Source: Acidimicrobiaceae bacterium
GTDB lineage: Bacteria; Actinomycetota; Acidimicrobiia; Acidimicrobiales; Ilumatobacteraceae
Direction of reading: 5' to 3'
NCBI GenBank assembly: GCA_947505655.1
Contig: CANNMD010000004.1
Location: 1-45,005, forward strand
Length of the DNA stretch: 45,005 nt
Made by a program: the position numbers and the translations under genes. Shown one piece after another: positions 16,174-26,826 of this stretch. Position 1 is the first letter of the stretch, and every line of letters begins with the position of its first letter. A model generated the notes under the pieces. It was given only the letters and a program-made list of their open reading frames with translations, had not been told where the DNA came from and did no database searches.

Positions 16174-17738
16174 GGGTGTGCTTCCTGCGACGTAGAGGCG
16201 GGCTGCGGTTCGACGTAACCAGTCTTGTCGCTGATGTGCGAGATCAATGCGTTCACGCTTGGTTGGATGCGGTCGAGCATCGGCTTGGGATACACGCCGC
16301 AGAACACGATGGCTGCAATGAACGGCAGCAACACCATGCCCTCTTTCCACTTCAGTTCGGCGAAGGACTTGTTGTCCTCGTCGGGCTCACCGTGGAACAC
16401 GCGTTGGTATGCCCACAACAAGTAGAGCGCAGCGAGGATCACGCCAGAGGCAGCGACCACGGTCCACCAACGGGCGGTGAGGAATGAGCCAATGAGCACC
16501 AAGAACTCGCCGACGAAGCCGTTGAGTCCGGGCACGCCGATAGACGACAGCATCACGAGGGTGAAGGCTGCGGCGAACACGGGCGCCACGCTTTGGATGC
16601 CCTTGAGGGCCGAGATTTCGCGAGTGTGGCGACGTTCGTAGATCATGCCCACAAGCAAGAACAAGGCACCGGTAGAAACACCGTGGTTGATCATCTGCAA
16701 CACACCACCGCTGATCGACTGTGATGTCATCGCGAAAGTGCCCAACACGATGAACCCAAGGTGAGCAATCGACGAGTAGGCCACGAGCCGCTTGAGATCT
16801 TTTTGCATGGTGGCCGCAATGGCTCCGTACAAGATGCCGATGACTGCCAGCGTGAGGAAGATGGCCCGACTGTTGCGCGCTGCTTGCGGAAACAGATAGA
16901 GACCAAAGCGCAAGAAGCCGTAGGTTCCGAGTTTCAACATGACACCGGCGAGCACCACTGAGCCCGCAGTTGGCGCCTCGGTGTGTGCATCGGGAAGCCA
17001 CGTGTGCAACGGGAACATCGGCACCTTTACCGCGAAGGCAATGGCGAACGCAAAGAACAGCCATCGAGCAGTAGAGGCCGCGAAGTTCGAGTCGTTCGCG
17101 AGCTCAACGAGGTCGAAGGTGATACGACCAAGGCTGTTCTTGGCCAACAGGACCGTTGCTGCAATGCCGACCAGCATGAACGCTGATCCGATCATCGTGT
17201 ACAAGAAGAACTTGGTGGCGGCATAGACGCGCTTGCCATGGCCCCAGCCACCGATGAGGAAATACATCGGCACAAGCACGATCTCAAAGAACACAAAGAA
17301 CAAGAACAGGTCGAGGCTCAAGAAGCTGCCCATCACGCCAGCTTCGAGCAGCAACAGCCATGCGAGGTATGGCTTTTCGTCGTGATGTGGATCGACGCCA
17401 ACGATGGCGAGTGGGAACAGCACGCCGGTGAGTACCACGAGGAACAACGAGATGCCGTCGACGCCGAGATGCCAGCTGATACCCCACTTCGAAATCCACT
17501 CGTGCTTACTGACGAACTGGAACCCTGCATCGGCGGTCTTGAACGATGCCAACATCCACACGCTGATCGCGCCAGTGAACACGCTGAAAAGAATTGCGGT
17601 GAGCTTGATCCACTCGGGTCGGCGCTTGCTCATCGAGGCGACGAGTACGGCACCGAGCACCGGCACGAGCACCAACGCGGTGAGCAATGGGAAGCCGCTT
17701 GCGGCCACCCCTTCTTCGGCGAATGTGGCGGCGCTCAT
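16170..17738 (-). CDS. nuoM: NADH-quinone oxidoreductase subunit M
   Basis: A 522-residue antiporter-like subunit. Signatures are the FEIVLVPMYFLIGGWG segment with the functionally important Glu in helix 5, KVPMFPLHTWLPDAHTEAPT with the conserved Lys, and DLKRLVAYSSIAHLGFIVLG. About 14 helices are expected, with a proton half-channel of its own. ATG overlaps the nuoL stop (ATGA) and its stop overlaps the nuoN GTG. The length fits the family (about 500-530). Confidence 0.97.
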   Translation of the reverse strand: MSAATFAEEGVAASGFPLLTALVLVPVLGAVLVASMSKRRPEWIKLTAILFSVFTGAISVWMLASFKTADAGFQFVSKHEWISKWGISWHLGVDGISLFLVVLTGVLFPLAIVGVDPHHDEKPYLAWLLLLEAGVMGSFLSLDLFLFFVFFEIVLVPMYFLIGGWGHGKRVYAATKFFLYTMIGSAFMLVGIAATVLLAKNSLGRITFDLVELANDSNFAASTARWLFFAFAIAFAVKVPMFPLHTWLPDAHTEAPTAGSVVLAGVMLKLGTYGFLRFGLYLFPQAARNSRAIFLTLAVIGILYGAIAATMQKDLKRLVAYSSIAHLGFIVLGTFAMTSQSISGGVLQMINHGVSTGALFLLVGMIYERRHTREISALKGIQSVAPVFAAAFTLVMLSSIGVPGLNGFVGEFLVLIGSFLTARWWTVVAASGVILAALYLLWAYQRVFHGEPDEDNKSFAELKWKEGMVLLPFIAAIVFCGVYPKPMLDRIQPSVNALISHISDKTGYVEPQPASTSQEAHP

Positions 17739-19648
17739 TGGGCCACCCCTCGGAAGACAAACCAGGCAATGACCGCAACGGCGCCAACACCGATGAGCGC
17801 TGCATAGGTGCGCACCAAACCGCTCTGGCCTTTACGCACGATGCCAGCAACGCCTTGCACAAGCTTGCCCGTGCCGTTGACCGCACCATCGATGATGTGC
17901 GAATCGAACCACGCCACAGCGTCGAAGCTCTTGCGGCCAGGGCCGCCCATCAGGGCAGAGACGCCCTTGTCGTAATACCACGCATTGGCCAGCAGGTTTG
18001 GCTCGATGGCTTTCACCTTCTTCTTCGAATACACCATGTAGGCCGCTGAAATTCCGATGAGGCCAATGGCCACTGCCACGCCGGCGAGGATCCACTTGAT
18101 GTCCTCGGAGCCTGTCTTCAGCGGACTCTCGGCGGTTTCGATGACGGGCTCAAGCCACGTCTCGAGTCGCTTGGTGGCATGACTGAATGGCAATTGGATT
18201 GCGCCGCCCACAATGGACAGACCGGCGAGCACCACCAGCGGAAGCAGCATCGTGACGGGACTCTCGTGAGGATGAACGTCGCCATGCGCGCCGTTCTCTT
18301 CGGCGTGATCGTTCCAGCGCGCCTTGCCGTAGAACACCATGATCACCTGACGGGTCATGTAGTACGCGGTGAGCAACGCCGTGACGAGACCGACCACCCA
18401 CAAAATGGGGCTCTTGTTCCAGGCGAACAACAAGATCTCGTCCTTCGACCAGAAGCCAGCGAACGGAGGAACGCCTGCAATCGCCAACCAACCAATGATG
18501 AACGTGAAACCGGTGATTGGCATCACCTTGCGCAAGGCACCCATGCGACGCATGTCTTGCTCGCTGTTCATGCCGTGAATGACCGAACCCGAACCAAGGA
18601 ACAACAGTGCTTTGAAGAATGCGTGCGTGACCATGTGGAAGATGGCCGCCACGTAGGCGCCAGATCCGACAGCTAAGAACATGTAGCCAAGCTGGCTCAC
18701 AGTTGAGTAAGCAAGCACCTTTTTGATGTCGTTTTGTGCAACGGCAACCAACGCTGCGTACAACGCAGTGGCGGCGCCAATGCCAGCAACGATCCATGGC
18801 GCCCAATGCCAAGCGGCGATTGCGAGCACCGGCGAGGTGCGCACCATGAGATACACACCGGCGGTCACCATCGTGGCCGCGTGGATGAGGGCCGACACCG
18901 GGGTGGGGCCTTCCATTGCGTCGGGGAGCCAGAGGTACAACGGCAACTGTGCGCTCTTGCCAACGGCGCCGACGAACAACATCAGCGCAATCATCGTGGC
19001 GGTGGACTGAGCGATACCGCCATCGCGGGCTGCTTCGTTGAGCGGGCCGTAGCTGAGTGTTCCGAGCGCTTGGAATGTGAAGAACATTGCGACCATGAAG
19101 CCCCAGTCGCCAACTCGGTTGGTGACGAACGCTTTCTTACCAGCGGTGGCGGCCGACTCGCGGCTGTGCCAGAAACTGATGAGCAGGTACGAGCAGGTGC
19201 CCACGCCTTCCCAGCCGAGGAACGTGACCAACATGTTCTCGCCGAGCACCAACATGAGCATGCTGAACACGAACAAGTTGAGGTACAAAAAGAACTTGCT
19301 GAACTTGGGATCACCGTGCATGTACCCAACGGAGTACAGGTGGATCAACGAACCAATGCCGGTGACGAACAGCGCCATCGTGATCGACAGCGGATCAGCA
19401 AGGAAGGCAAGGTCGACCTTGAGGTTGCCCGCCGGAATCCAGCTGAACAAGGTGTGCACGTGCGAACGCTCTTCAGTGGTCTTCGAGAGCAAGTCGATGA
19501 ACACGCCAACCGTGACCACGAACGACGAAGCGGTCATCAGCGTGGCGACGTAGCCAGCGCGTGGCTCACCCAGCTTGCGGCCAAGAACCAACACAATGAG
19601 GAATCCTGCGAGCGGCAGGGCAGGGATCAACCAAACGAGGTCGAGCAT
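17735..19648 (-). CDS. nuoL: NADH-quinone oxidoreductase subunit L
   Basis: A 637-residue antiporter-like subunit at the distal end of the membrane arm. It has FLGWEGVGTCSYLLISFWHS with the conserved Glu, KSAQLPLYLWLPDAMEGPTPVSALIHAATMV with the Lys, and NDIKKVLAYSTVSQLGYM. The C-terminal region after about residue 500 fits the long horizontal helix that runs along the arm and its last anchor helix. It starts five bases after nuoK and overlaps nuoM by four bases. Confidence 0.97.
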   Translation of the reverse strand: MLDLVWLIPALPLAGFLIVLVLGRKLGEPRAGYVATLMTASSFVVTVGVFIDLLSKTTEERSHVHTLFSWIPAGNLKVDLAFLADPLSITMALFVTGIGSLIHLYSVGYMHGDPKFSKFFLYLNLFVFSMLMLVLGENMLVTFLGWEGVGTCSYLLISFWHSRESAATAGKKAFVTNRVGDWGFMVAMFFTFQALGTLSYGPLNEAARDGGIAQSTATMIALMLFVGAVGKSAQLPLYLWLPDAMEGPTPVSALIHAATMVTAGVYLMVRTSPVLAIAAWHWAPWIVAGIGAATALYAALVAVAQNDIKKVLAYSTVSQLGYMFLAVGSGAYVAAIFHMVTHAFFKALLFLGSGSVIHGMNSEQDMRRMGALRKVMPITGFTFIIGWLAIAGVPPFAGFWSKDEILLFAWNKSPILWVVGLVTALLTAYYMTRQVIMVFYGKARWNDHAEENGAHGDVHPHESPVTMLLPLVVLAGLSIVGGAIQLPFSHATKRLETWLEPVIETAESPLKTGSEDIKWILAGVAVAIGLIGISAAYMVYSKKKVKAIEPNLLANAWYYDKGVSALMGGPGRKSFDAVAWFDSHIIDGAVNGTGKLVQGVAGIVRKGQSGLVRTYAALIGVGAVAVIAWFVFRGVAQ

Positions 19649-19653
19649 GTCGA

Positions 19654-19977
19654 TTAACCCTTCAACTCGGCGATGTCGTCGGCAGTAGCCGAAGGACGAC
19701 GACGCAGGATCGACACGATGATGCCCAGACCCACGACAACTTCGGCGGCGGCAACCACCATCACAAAAAAGACTGTGGTCTGTCCGCCAATATCACCGAG
19801 CTTGCGGGCCAGCGCTACAAAGGTGAGGTTCACGGCGTTGAGCATGAGCTCGATGCACATGAACATCACGAGCGGGTTGCGGCGAACCAAGACACCCACG
19901 GCACCAATTGCGAACAGCAACGATGCGAGGACGAGATACCACGTGGTGGTTGGAGATGCGATTGCGAGATGCATCAC
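19654..19977 (-). CDS. nuoK: NADH-quinone oxidoreductase subunit K
   Basis: A 107-residue three-helix subunit with two membrane glutamates central to proton transfer, seen in [16 protein letters not shown] and [14 protein letters not shown]. The first codon overlaps the end of nuoJ (ATGA); a second ATG follows directly. The Arg/Pro-rich C-terminal tail [16 protein letters not shown] extends slightly past the family core. Confidence 0.96.
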   Translation of the reverse strand: MMHLAIASPTTTWYLVLASLLFAIGAVGVLVRRNPLVMFMCIELMLNAVNLTFVALARKLGDIGGQTTVFFVMVVAAAEVVVGLGIIVSILRRRPSATADDIAELKG

Positions 19978-20534
19978 TTACCCCCTGCAGACGTGTCGCT
20001 TGCCGAACCGCTGCGGGGACGACGGGCCAAGAGCACCGTGCCAACCACTGCGATCACCAAGAGCACTGAGGTGACTTCAAACGCGAACACATGGTTGCTG
20101 AACAAGTCGTTGGCCAACTGACGAATGTTTGAGTCGTGACCAGCCTCGCCTGAGGCGATGTCGATGCCACGGCCGCGCACAACGAGCGAATCGCGGCTGC
20201 GAACGATGGCGGCGGCGACGAGGCCAAACAAGCCCAAGCCAACAATGACTGCCAGCGGTCGCTGCACTTTGACAGGGTCGATGCGCAATGCCTCGGCCTT
20301 ATCAACGCCGAGCAACATGATGACGAACAAGAACAACACCACGATGGCGCCGGCGTACACAACAACTTGCACGGCCGCCAAGAAATGGGCGTCTTGGGCA
20401 ACGAACAGCACGGCCACACCAAACAAGGTGAGGATCAGGCTGAGCGCGGCGTGCACCGGATGCGACCGCACGATCACACCAATGGCGCCAACAAGAATCA
20501 TTGCGGCGGCGCAGACGAAAACGAAAAGCTGCAT
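19974..20534 (-). CDS. nuoJ: NADH-quinone oxidoreductase subunit J
   Basis: A 186-residue, five-helix membrane subunit. The conserved helix with the pi-bulge is seen in [24 protein letters not shown], and the N-terminus has [23 protein letters not shown] at 20534 is chosen two bases after the nuoI stop; the frame stays open upstream but enters nuoI out of frame and without homology. The C-terminal 15 residues are Arg/Ser-rich and cytosolic. Confidence 0.95.
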   Translation of the reverse strand: MQLFVFVCAAAMILVGAIGVIVRSHPVHAALSLILTLFGVAVLFVAQDAHFLAAVQVVVYAGAIVVLFLFVIMLLGVDKAEALRIDPVKVQRPLAVIVGLGLFGLVAAAIVRSRDSLVVRGRGIDIASGEAGHDSNIRQLANDLFSNHVFAFEVTSVLLVIAVVGTVLLARRPRSGSASDTSAGGK

Positions 20535-20536
20535 CG

Positions 20537-21187
20537 TTACTTGTCCCTTGTTTCCTGCGCAGGTTCGCCGGTGCGGACTCCGTGGCCAAGTTCGCCACTC
20601 CACCCCTCGATGCCTTCGAAGTCGGCGTTGCCGCTTGGCGCAGTAGCGCGCATCCATCCGCTGGTGAGCAGATCTTCGCCCTCGCGCCAGTCTTCCCAAG
20701 GCATCTGCTGCGGCTTGCCCTGATCGTCGACGAGCAACTCGTTCTTGGTGTAGATCGCATCTTGGCGATTGGTGAAGCTGAACTCGAACAACTTGGTTTC
20801 TGTAATGGCCTCAGTGGGGCACGCCTCAACGCACAGGTCGCAATGGATGCAACGCAGATAGTTGATCTCGTACACGAACCCAAACCGCTCGCCTGGCGAG
20901 GTGGGGTTGATCGCGTCGTTGTCGGCGCCGCGCACGTAGATGCACTTGGCGGGGCACACGCCGGCGCAGAGTTCGCAGCCGATGCACTTCTCCATGCCGT
21001 CTTCGTAACGATTCAGCACATGGCGCCCGTGAAGGCGCTCGGGCTTGGGTGCCTTCTCGTCGCCGACAAGTCCCTTCGCCACACTCTTTTTGTTGACGCG
21101 TCCACCCGAATACTGCTTGGTGATGCGCTGTCCACCAAACAGACGATGCTGCTTGATGGTCACGAGGAATCCGTCGAGATATCCCAT
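20537..21187 (-). CDS. nuoI: NADH-quinone oxidoreductase subunit I
   Basis: A 216-residue peripheral-arm ferredoxin-like subunit with clusters N6a and N6b. Both [4Fe-4S] motifs are intact: [15 protein letters not shown] and [15 protein letters not shown]. The N-terminus [19 protein letters not shown] is the amphipathic segment lying on the membrane. The C-terminal 50 residues, rich in charged and Gly residues, extend beyond the E. coli form as in other actinobacteria. Its ATG overlaps the nuoH stop by one base. Confidence 0.97.
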   Translation of the reverse strand: MGYLDGFLVTIKQHRLFGGQRITKQYSGGRVNKKSVAKGLVGDEKAPKPERLHGRHVLNRYEDGMEKCIGCELCAGVCPAKCIYVRGADNDAINPTSPGERFGFVYEINYLRCIHCDLCVEACPTEAITETKLFEFSFTNRQDAIYTKNELLVDDQGKPQQMPWEDWREGEDLLTSGWMRATAPSGNADFEGIEGWSGELGHGVRTGEPAQETRDK

Positions 21188-22410
21188 TAGAACATCGCCC
21201 CCTCTCGTTCACGATTCTTTGCACTGACTCGCGTGGCCGCCAGCAGCAACAGACCGCATAGCAACAGCACCGCGATGGTGATGATGTTCACGGTCCACTT
21301 GTTCCAGTCGTTGTCGGTTGCGACGCGCTGAGCGGCGAGCAACATGAACCAGCCGAGCGACGCAGGGATGAGCAATTTCCATCCGAGGTTCATCAACTGG
21401 TCATAACGCAGGCGTGGCAGCGTTGCCCGGAACCACACGTAGATGTACAAGAACACGAGCAGCTTGGCGACAAACCACACGGTGCCGTTCATGAAACCGA
21501 GGTGAAGATCGCCGCTGAAGTGCACGGCGCCCAGATTGAACTTCACGGGCTGCGGGCCACCAAAGAACATCGTGACAATGACGCCGCTCATCGTGACTGT
21601 GTTCATGAACTCAGCCAAGTAGAACAGTGCGAAGCGCAACGACGAGTACTCGGTGTTGAAGCCGCCGACGAGTTCTTGCTCGGCTTCAACGAGGTCGAAC
21701 GGTGGTCGGTTGAGTTCGGCTGTGGCAGCGATCATGAAGATGATGAAGGGCACGACGCCAGTGGCGATGACATGCCAGCGACCAAGGCTGCTCTGCGACG
21801 TGACAATGCCGTTGGTGCTCAACGTTCCTGCCACCAACATCACGGCGGCGAGGCTCAGGCCCAGGGCCGCTTCGTACGAAACCATCTGCGCCGAGGCACG
21901 CACCGAGCCGAGCAGCGGGTACTTCGAACCCGACGACCATCCGGCGAGCATGATGCCGTACACACCAATGCTGCTGATTGCGAGCAAGAGCAGCACGCCT
22001 ACTGGCGGATCGGCAAGCTGCACAAATGTGCGATGCCCGAACATGGTGACGGAGCCGTTCTTGCCATTGCTGAAGTCGCCGCCGAGCGGAATGATTGACC
22101 AGACCAAAAAGGCCGGCACGAACGCCAGGAACGGCGCCAGGCGGAACACGAAACGGTCGGCACGGTCGGGCAACAGATCTTCTTTGAAGAACAGCTTGAT
22201 GCCATCGGCAAGTGTCTGCAGGATGCCGAACGGGCCAGCCTTGTTGGGCCCGATTCGGTTCTGCATGCCCGAGATAATCTTGCGCTCGAACCACACCATG
22301 AACATCGTGGCGACAAGGCCGACGACGAACACGATGACCACTTTGAGCAAGACGATGAGAACGGCCGACGGTGTGAGGCCTTCGAGAAGGTTGTCGATTG
22401 CGAACATCAC
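21187..22410 (-). CDS. nuoH: NADH-quinone oxidoreductase subunit H
   Basis: A 407-residue, eight-helix subunit forming the quinone tunnel with NuoB and NuoD. Key segments are [19 protein letters not shown] (helix 1-2 loop), the acidic loop region [26 protein letters not shown], and [19 protein letters not shown] near the end. The start is either GTG at 22410, overlapping the nuoG stop as GTGA, or the next codon ATG at 22407. The extended C-terminus with two hydrophobic helices is common in actinobacteria. The partial copy at the left edge (1-140) belongs to the other complex. Confidence 0.97.
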   Translation of the reverse strand: MMFAIDNLLEGLTPSAVLIVLLKVVIVFVVGLVATMFMVWFERKIISGMQNRIGPNKAGPFGILQTLADGIKLFFKEDLLPDRADRFVFRLAPFLAFVPAFLVWSIIPLGGDFSNGKNGSVTMFGHRTFVQLADPPVGVLLLLAISSIGVYGIMLAGWSSGSKYPLLGSVRASAQMVSYEAALGLSLAAVMLVAGTLSTNGIVTSQSSLGRWHVIATGVVPFIIFMIAATAELNRPPFDLVEAEQELVGGFNTEYSSLRFALFYLAEFMNTVTMSGVIVTMFFGGPQPVKFNLGAVHFSGDLHLGFMNGTVWFVAKLLVFLYIYVWFRATLPRLRYDQLMNLGWKLLIPASLGWFMLLAAQRVATDNDWNKWTVNIITIAVLLLCGLLLLAATRVSAKNREREGAMF

Positions 22411-24797
22411 AGGCTCTCAATCCGAACGTCGGTGACAGCGGCGGCAGCATCGATGAGTTCGCCGATCTTGGCGCCCGTTTGGTTGAACGGCACCCACGCG
22501 GTTCCGCGCTGTACCGAATCGTCGGCGGCCAGCGACAGCACGATTGTTGCCTTAGGCGTAGACACCTTGACGTCGGCGCCGATGGCGGAACCGATGCGAG
22601 CGATATCGAGCGGATGCACAAAGACTGCGCCACCAGCTGCCAGCTTGGCCAACGAAGGCGAGTGAGCCGTGCCCACCGCTTGGTCATACAGCTTGCGGCT
22701 CACAACGAGGCGGAAGTTGTATGAGTTGCGATCGCCGAGCACCACTGTGGGAGTTGCGATTGCATCGAACGACGCCACGCCGGCCAGCACACCATTGGCT
22801 GCTGCTTCAAGCGCCTCAGCGGTGACCTCTTCGAAACCATCGACCGCCGCTGCAATTGCGGCGGTGACATCGTCGACACAACCAAAGCCAAGATCGGTGC
22901 CGAGCAGTTGCGCCAACTCAGCAGCGACCATCCAGTCGGGACGCGATGTGCCAGTGACGGTGACCTTGTGAGCCAGCGTGGTGACACGGCCTTCGATGTT
23001 GGTGGTGGTGCCTGCCTTTTCGGCGTAGGCAGCGGCCGGGAAGACCACATCGGCGAGGCGCGACGAATCGGTGATGAACGTGTCGACCGCAATGATGCGA
23101 CGAGCGCCGGCGAGTGCACGGCGAGCCAGATCGGCGTCGGGCACATCGGCAATGGGATCGGCGCCAACCAAGATGAGACACTCGATCTTGCCAGCGGCTG
23201 CCGCATTGAGAATGCCGGTGCTGTCGAGGCCACCCTTGCCGCGACGCATACCGACGCTGATTGCGCCGACGACATTGCCACGACGAAGCGCTGGCAACAC
23301 CTTTGCCTCGGGCAGTGCAGCCGACAGAGCGAGTAGCGCTGCTGTGGTGCCTGCTGAAGATTCTGCGAGGTTGGCTCGGCCGGCGACGATGACGACTTCG
23401 CCCTTCGCCAACTGCGCGGCAATTTCGGGCTGGGCAAGCGTGGCCGAAACGGCGTCGGCCTGGGTGCCGGGTTCGTAGAACACCGTGCGCCATGCATAAC
23501 GAGTGAGCCCCGTTGCCTTGGGGGCGAACTCGATGATGCGGCTGCGGTTCTTGACGGCTGCATCGCGCAAGCGCAGATACAACACCGGCAGTTCTTCTTT
23601 GAGGTCGGGGGCCAACAAGATGATGGTGGCTGCCGACGAGGCCTGATCGATGGTGGCGCGATTCATGCCGAGCACGCCAACTGGCAGCCCGTCGCCCAAC
23701 TGTGCTGACACGTTGGGCGTGCCGATGACATCGTGAGCCAAGCGGGCCCAAGCGAACGCATCTTCGTTGCTGCCACGTGCGCCACCGAGGACCGCAACGC
23801 TGCTCGCGCCGCCTGCCGCAATGGCGTCAGTGATCATCCGCACCGCTCCTGCATTCGCAGAGTTCCACGAGGTTGACTCGTGGCCATTCGCAGTGCGCAC
23901 CAGTGGCGTGGTCAAGCGGTCGTCGCTCTTGACGCCCTCGAAACTGAAGCGGCCCTTGTCGCACAACCAACCCCAGTTCACTGGATCGGAGTCGACGCCT
24001 TGGTAGCGCAACAGTTCGTCACGGCTCGACTGCACTGCAGTGCGGCAGCCCACCGAACACGTGGTGCACGTGCTCTCGGCTTCTTGCAAGTCCCATGGAC
24101 GCGCCTTGAAGCGGTAGGGCTTTGCAGTGAGCGCGCCAACCGGACAGATCTGCACGGTGTTGCCGCTGAAGTAGCTCGAGAACGGCTCGTCAGGGAACGT
24201 GGCCACCTGGGTGGTATTACCGCGGCTCGTGAACTGAATGAGTGCATCGCCAGCGACTTCGTCGGCAAAACGGGTGCAGCGATCACACAAAATGCAACGC
24301 TCGCGGTCGAGCAAAACCAGTTCGCTGACGGCGATGGGCTTTTCGTAGTGACGCTTTTCTTCGATGTAGCGACTCTCGCCCGGACCATGGCTGAACGACT
24401 GATCCTGCAACGGGCACTCGCCGCCCTTATCGCAGACCGGGCAATCGAGTGGGTGGTTGGCGAGCAGCAACTCGATGATGCCCTCTTGGGCAGCCTTCGA
24501 TGCTGGAGACTCGGTTTCGACCACCATGCCAGGGGCCACTGGGAACATGCACGACGGCATGAGCTGTGGGCCGCGACCAGTATCGACCTCGACGAGGCAC
24601 ATGCGGCACATGCCCACCGAGCTCATTCGATCGTGGTAGCAAAAGTGAGGAATATAGGCGCCAGCATTTTCGGCGGCCTTGATGATGAGGTCGCCCTTGC
24701 GTGCGGTGAACTGCTTGCCGTTGATCGTGACGCTTACGGCGTTGGGATCGACCACTACTTCTGCTGCCTCAACGTCGTTCGATTCTGTGGTGGTCAC
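22407..24797 (-). CDS. nuoG: NADH-quinone oxidoreductase subunit G
   Basis: A 796-residue large iron-sulfur subunit of the NADH-oxidising arm. Ligands are complete: [2Fe-2S] N1b at Cys53, Cys64, Cys67, Cys83; the His-type cluster N5 at His115, Cys119, Cys122, Cys128; cluster N4 at Cys168, Cys171, Cys174, Cys218. A further set at Cys244, Cys247, Cys251 and Cys279 (CxxC-x3-C-x27-C) is the N7 cluster, found only in part of the bacteria. The remaining 500 residues are a molybdopterin-oxidoreductase-like domain without a functional cofactor in this family. GTG at 24797 overlaps the nuoF stop. Confidence 0.97.
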   Translation of the reverse strand: MTTTESNDVEAAEVVVDPNAVSVTINGKQFTARKGDLIIKAAENAGAYIPHFCYHDRMSSVGMCRMCLVEVDTGRGPQLMPSCMFPVAPGMVVETESPASKAAQEGIIELLLANHPLDCPVCDKGGECPLQDQSFSHGPGESRYIEEKRHYEKPIAVSELVLLDRERCILCDRCTRFADEVAGDALIQFTSRGNTTQVATFPDEPFSSYFSGNTVQICPVGALTAKPYRFKARPWDLQEAESTCTTCSVGCRTAVQSSRDELLRYQGVDSDPVNWGWLCDKGRFSFEGVKSDDRLTTPLVRTANGHESTSWNSANAGAVRMITDAIAAGGASSVAVLGGARGSNEDAFAWARLAHDVIGTPNVSAQLGDGLPVGVLGMNRATIDQASSAATIILLAPDLKEELPVLYLRLRDAAVKNRSRIIEFAPKATGLTRYAWRTVFYEPGTQADAVSATLAQPEIAAQLAKGEVVIVAGRANLAESSAGTTAALLALSAALPEAKVLPALRRGNVVGAISVGMRRGKGGLDSTGILNAAAAGKIECLILVGADPIADVPDADLARRALAGARRIIAVDTFITDSSRLADVVFPAAAYAEKAGTTTNIEGRVTTLAHKVTVTGTSRPDWMVAAELAQLLGTDLGFGCVDDVTAAIAAAVDGFEEVTAEALEAAANGVLAGVASFDAIATPTVVLGDRNSYNFRLVVSRKLYDQAVGTAHSPSLAKLAAGGAVFVHPLDIARIGSAIGADVKVSTPKATIVLSLAADDSVQRGTAWVPFNQTGAKIGELIDAAAAVTDVRIESL

Positions 24798-26212
24798 AGC
24801 GCGGCCTCAGTTTCGGACACCGACACAGCGGTCACGGGAATAAATGTTCGCTTCACGAGTTTGGCCTCGAATTCGTCACGGAACAGAGTGAGTGCCGAAT
24901 GCACCGGCGTATAGGCCGACGGCCCAACGAAACAGATGGTGGTCATCTTGTAGGGGAACGGAACTGCGGCAAGGCCGAGTCGTTCGCTCGATGCGTGCGG
25001 GAAGTCGCCGGGGCAAATAGTGCCGCCCACTTCGAGCAACTGATCGAGATCGCGCTGAGTGCCTTGGCCGGCAACGACGCGATCAAGAATGCGCATCAGC
25101 CATGTGCCGCCCTCGCGACACGGCGTGCACTTGCCGCACGACTCGTGGGCATAAAAGCGCGTAAGCGTGAGCGCTGCATTGGGGATGTCGGTGGTGTCAT
25201 CCATCACCATCACTGCGCCCGAGCCAGCCATTGAGCCGGCGGCGCCGATGAGGCGACCCTCGAACGGAAGGTCGAGTTGATCGGGCAAGAACCAAGGCGC
25301 TGATCCGCCACCGGGCACAAACGCTTTGAGTTCGTTGTTGTCGCGGATACCGCCACAGAACTCTTCGCCGTAGAGCAGGTCGCGAAACGTGGTGGTGCCG
25401 TTGATGATTTCGTACACACCGGGACGCTTCACGTGGCCCGACACAGCAACCATGCGCGTACCTGGCGACGTTGCGCTACCGATAGCGGTGTATGCGGCAG
25501 AGCCGTTACGCATCAGCCATGGCAAGTTGGCCATGGTCTCAACGTTGTTCACGATGGTTGGCTTGCCATACAGACCAATGGCCGCCGGGAAGAACGGAGG
25601 CTTCAAGCGCGGCATACCGCGGTTGCCTTCGAGGCTTTCGATGAGCGCTGTTTCTTCGCCCACCACATACGCGCCAGCACCCCAGTGCAACACGATGTCG
25701 AGCGAGAAGTCGGAGCCGAGAATGTTGCGACCCACATAGCCAGCGGCGTACGCCTCGTTGAGAGCAGCAGCAACGCGCTCTTGAGCCAAGGCCATTTCGC
25801 CACGAATGTAGAGGAAGCACTGTGACAGGCCCGCCGCGTAACACGCGATGAGGCAGCCCTCGATGAGTTGGTGCGGATCGCGCTCCATGAGCAAGCGATC
25901 CTTGTATGTGCCTGGCTCGCTCTCGTCGCCGTTGACGACCAGATAGCGCGGCCACACACCTGCGGGAGTGAGCCCCCACTTTGTGCCAGCCGGGAAGCCC
26001 GCGCCGCCGCGACCCAACACGGTGGCGGCCTTCACTTCATCGTGCACTTCGGTTGCGCTACGCGAAAGCGCCGCGCGCAAACCTGCGTAGCCGTCGGTGG
26101 CGATGGCGCGCTCGAGCGTGTACGAATCTTCGTACTCGAACCGCGCAGTGACGATCTGAGGACGGTCGCCGGCAACAAAACCGGGAGCGTGCGAGTAGGT
26201 AGTTCCGGTCAT
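24794..26212 (-). CDS. nuoF: NADH-quinone oxidoreductase subunit F
   Basis: A 472-residue subunit that binds NADH and FMN and carries cluster N3. The FMN-binding glycine motif is GRGGAGFPAGTKW (residues 67-79); the NADH region is followed by the N3 ligands in ESCGKCTPCREG with the fourth Cys in GTICPGDFPHA. Start ATG at 26212 overlaps the nuoE stop (ATGA) and begins MTGTTYSHAP; the open frame extends 83 codons upstream, inside nuoE, but that part has Arg-rich shadow character. Confidence 0.97.
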   Translation of the reverse strand: MTGTTYSHAPGFVAGDRPQIVTARFEYEDSYTLERAIATDGYAGLRAALSRSATEVHDEVKAATVLGRGGAGFPAGTKWGLTPAGVWPRYLVVNGDESEPGTYKDRLLMERDPHQLIEGCLIACYAAGLSQCFLYIRGEMALAQERVAAALNEAYAAGYVGRNILGSDFSLDIVLHWGAGAYVVGEETALIESLEGNRGMPRLKPPFFPAAIGLYGKPTIVNNVETMANLPWLMRNGSAAYTAIGSATSPGTRMVAVSGHVKRPGVYEIINGTTTFRDLLYGEEFCGGIRDNNELKAFVPGGGSAPWFLPDQLDLPFEGRLIGAAGSMAGSGAVMVMDDTTDIPNAALTLTRFYAHESCGKCTPCREGGTWLMRILDRVVAGQGTQRDLDQLLEVGGTICPGDFPHASSERLGLAAVPFPYKMTTICFVGPSAYTPVHSALTLFRDEFEAKLVKRTFIPVTAVSVSETEAAL

Positions 26213-26826
26213 TTCGGTGCCTCTGCAACAGTCATCCAAGAAGGAGCATTCGTTGCGTCTTCGGGTGGCACAGCCCCAACGCCGCGCTCGGCTGGAATGT
26301 GTTGGCGGATACGCGCCACGGTGCCGTGCGCCGGAATCTCTGAGTCGAGTCGGCCGGCTGCGAGATCGTCGATGAGTGCATCGAATGTCTCTGGGGTCAC
26401 GCGGAACCGGTAGCGATAGTTCACTTGCAAGGTAGGCGCCTCGGTGCAGGCTGCCTGACACTCGGCGTGCTCGAGCGTGAACATTCCATCGGGTGTGGTG
26501 CTACCAGCTTTGATGCCCAAGCGATGCTCGGCGTGATGCATGAGTTCTTCGCCGCCCATCAGCGCGCACGACATGGTGCGACAGATGTTGACCAAGTACT
26601 TGCCCACTGGCTCGAACTTGAACATCTCGTAGAACGTGGCCGTGCCAAGCACTTCGGCCGACGTGGCGCCAACCAGCTCGCCGATATGACGAATGGCGTC
26701 ATTGGTGACGTAGCCATCTTGCTGCTGAGCAAGATGCAGCAACGGAATAGTTGCCGAACGGGGCCGCGGGTAGCGCGAGATGATCTCGTGCGCGACGCGG
26801 ACATTGTCTTCGGTGAGACGGCTCAT
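26209..26826 (-). CDS. nuoE: NADH-quinone oxidoreductase subunit E
   Basis: A 205-residue thioredoxin-fold subunit with a [2Fe-2S] cluster (N1a). Ligands Cys82 and Cys87 (ICRTMSCALMG) and Cys123 and Cys127 (ECQAACTEAP) have the expected spacing. The N-terminal helical part LLHLAQQQDGYVT is typical. The C-terminal 45 residues, rich in charged residues and Pro, are longer than in E. coli. ATG overlaps the nuoD stop and the TGA overlaps the nuoF start. Confidence 0.96.
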   Translation of the reverse strand: MSRLTEDNVRVAHEIISRYPRPRSATIPLLHLAQQQDGYVTNDAIRHIGELVGATSAEVLGTATFYEMFKFEPVGKYLVNICRTMSCALMGGEELMHHAEHRLGIKAGSTTPDGMFTLEHAECQAACTEAPTLQVNYRYRFRVTPETFDALIDDLAAGRLDSEIPAHGTVARIRQHIPAERGVGAVPPEDATNAPSWMTVAEAPK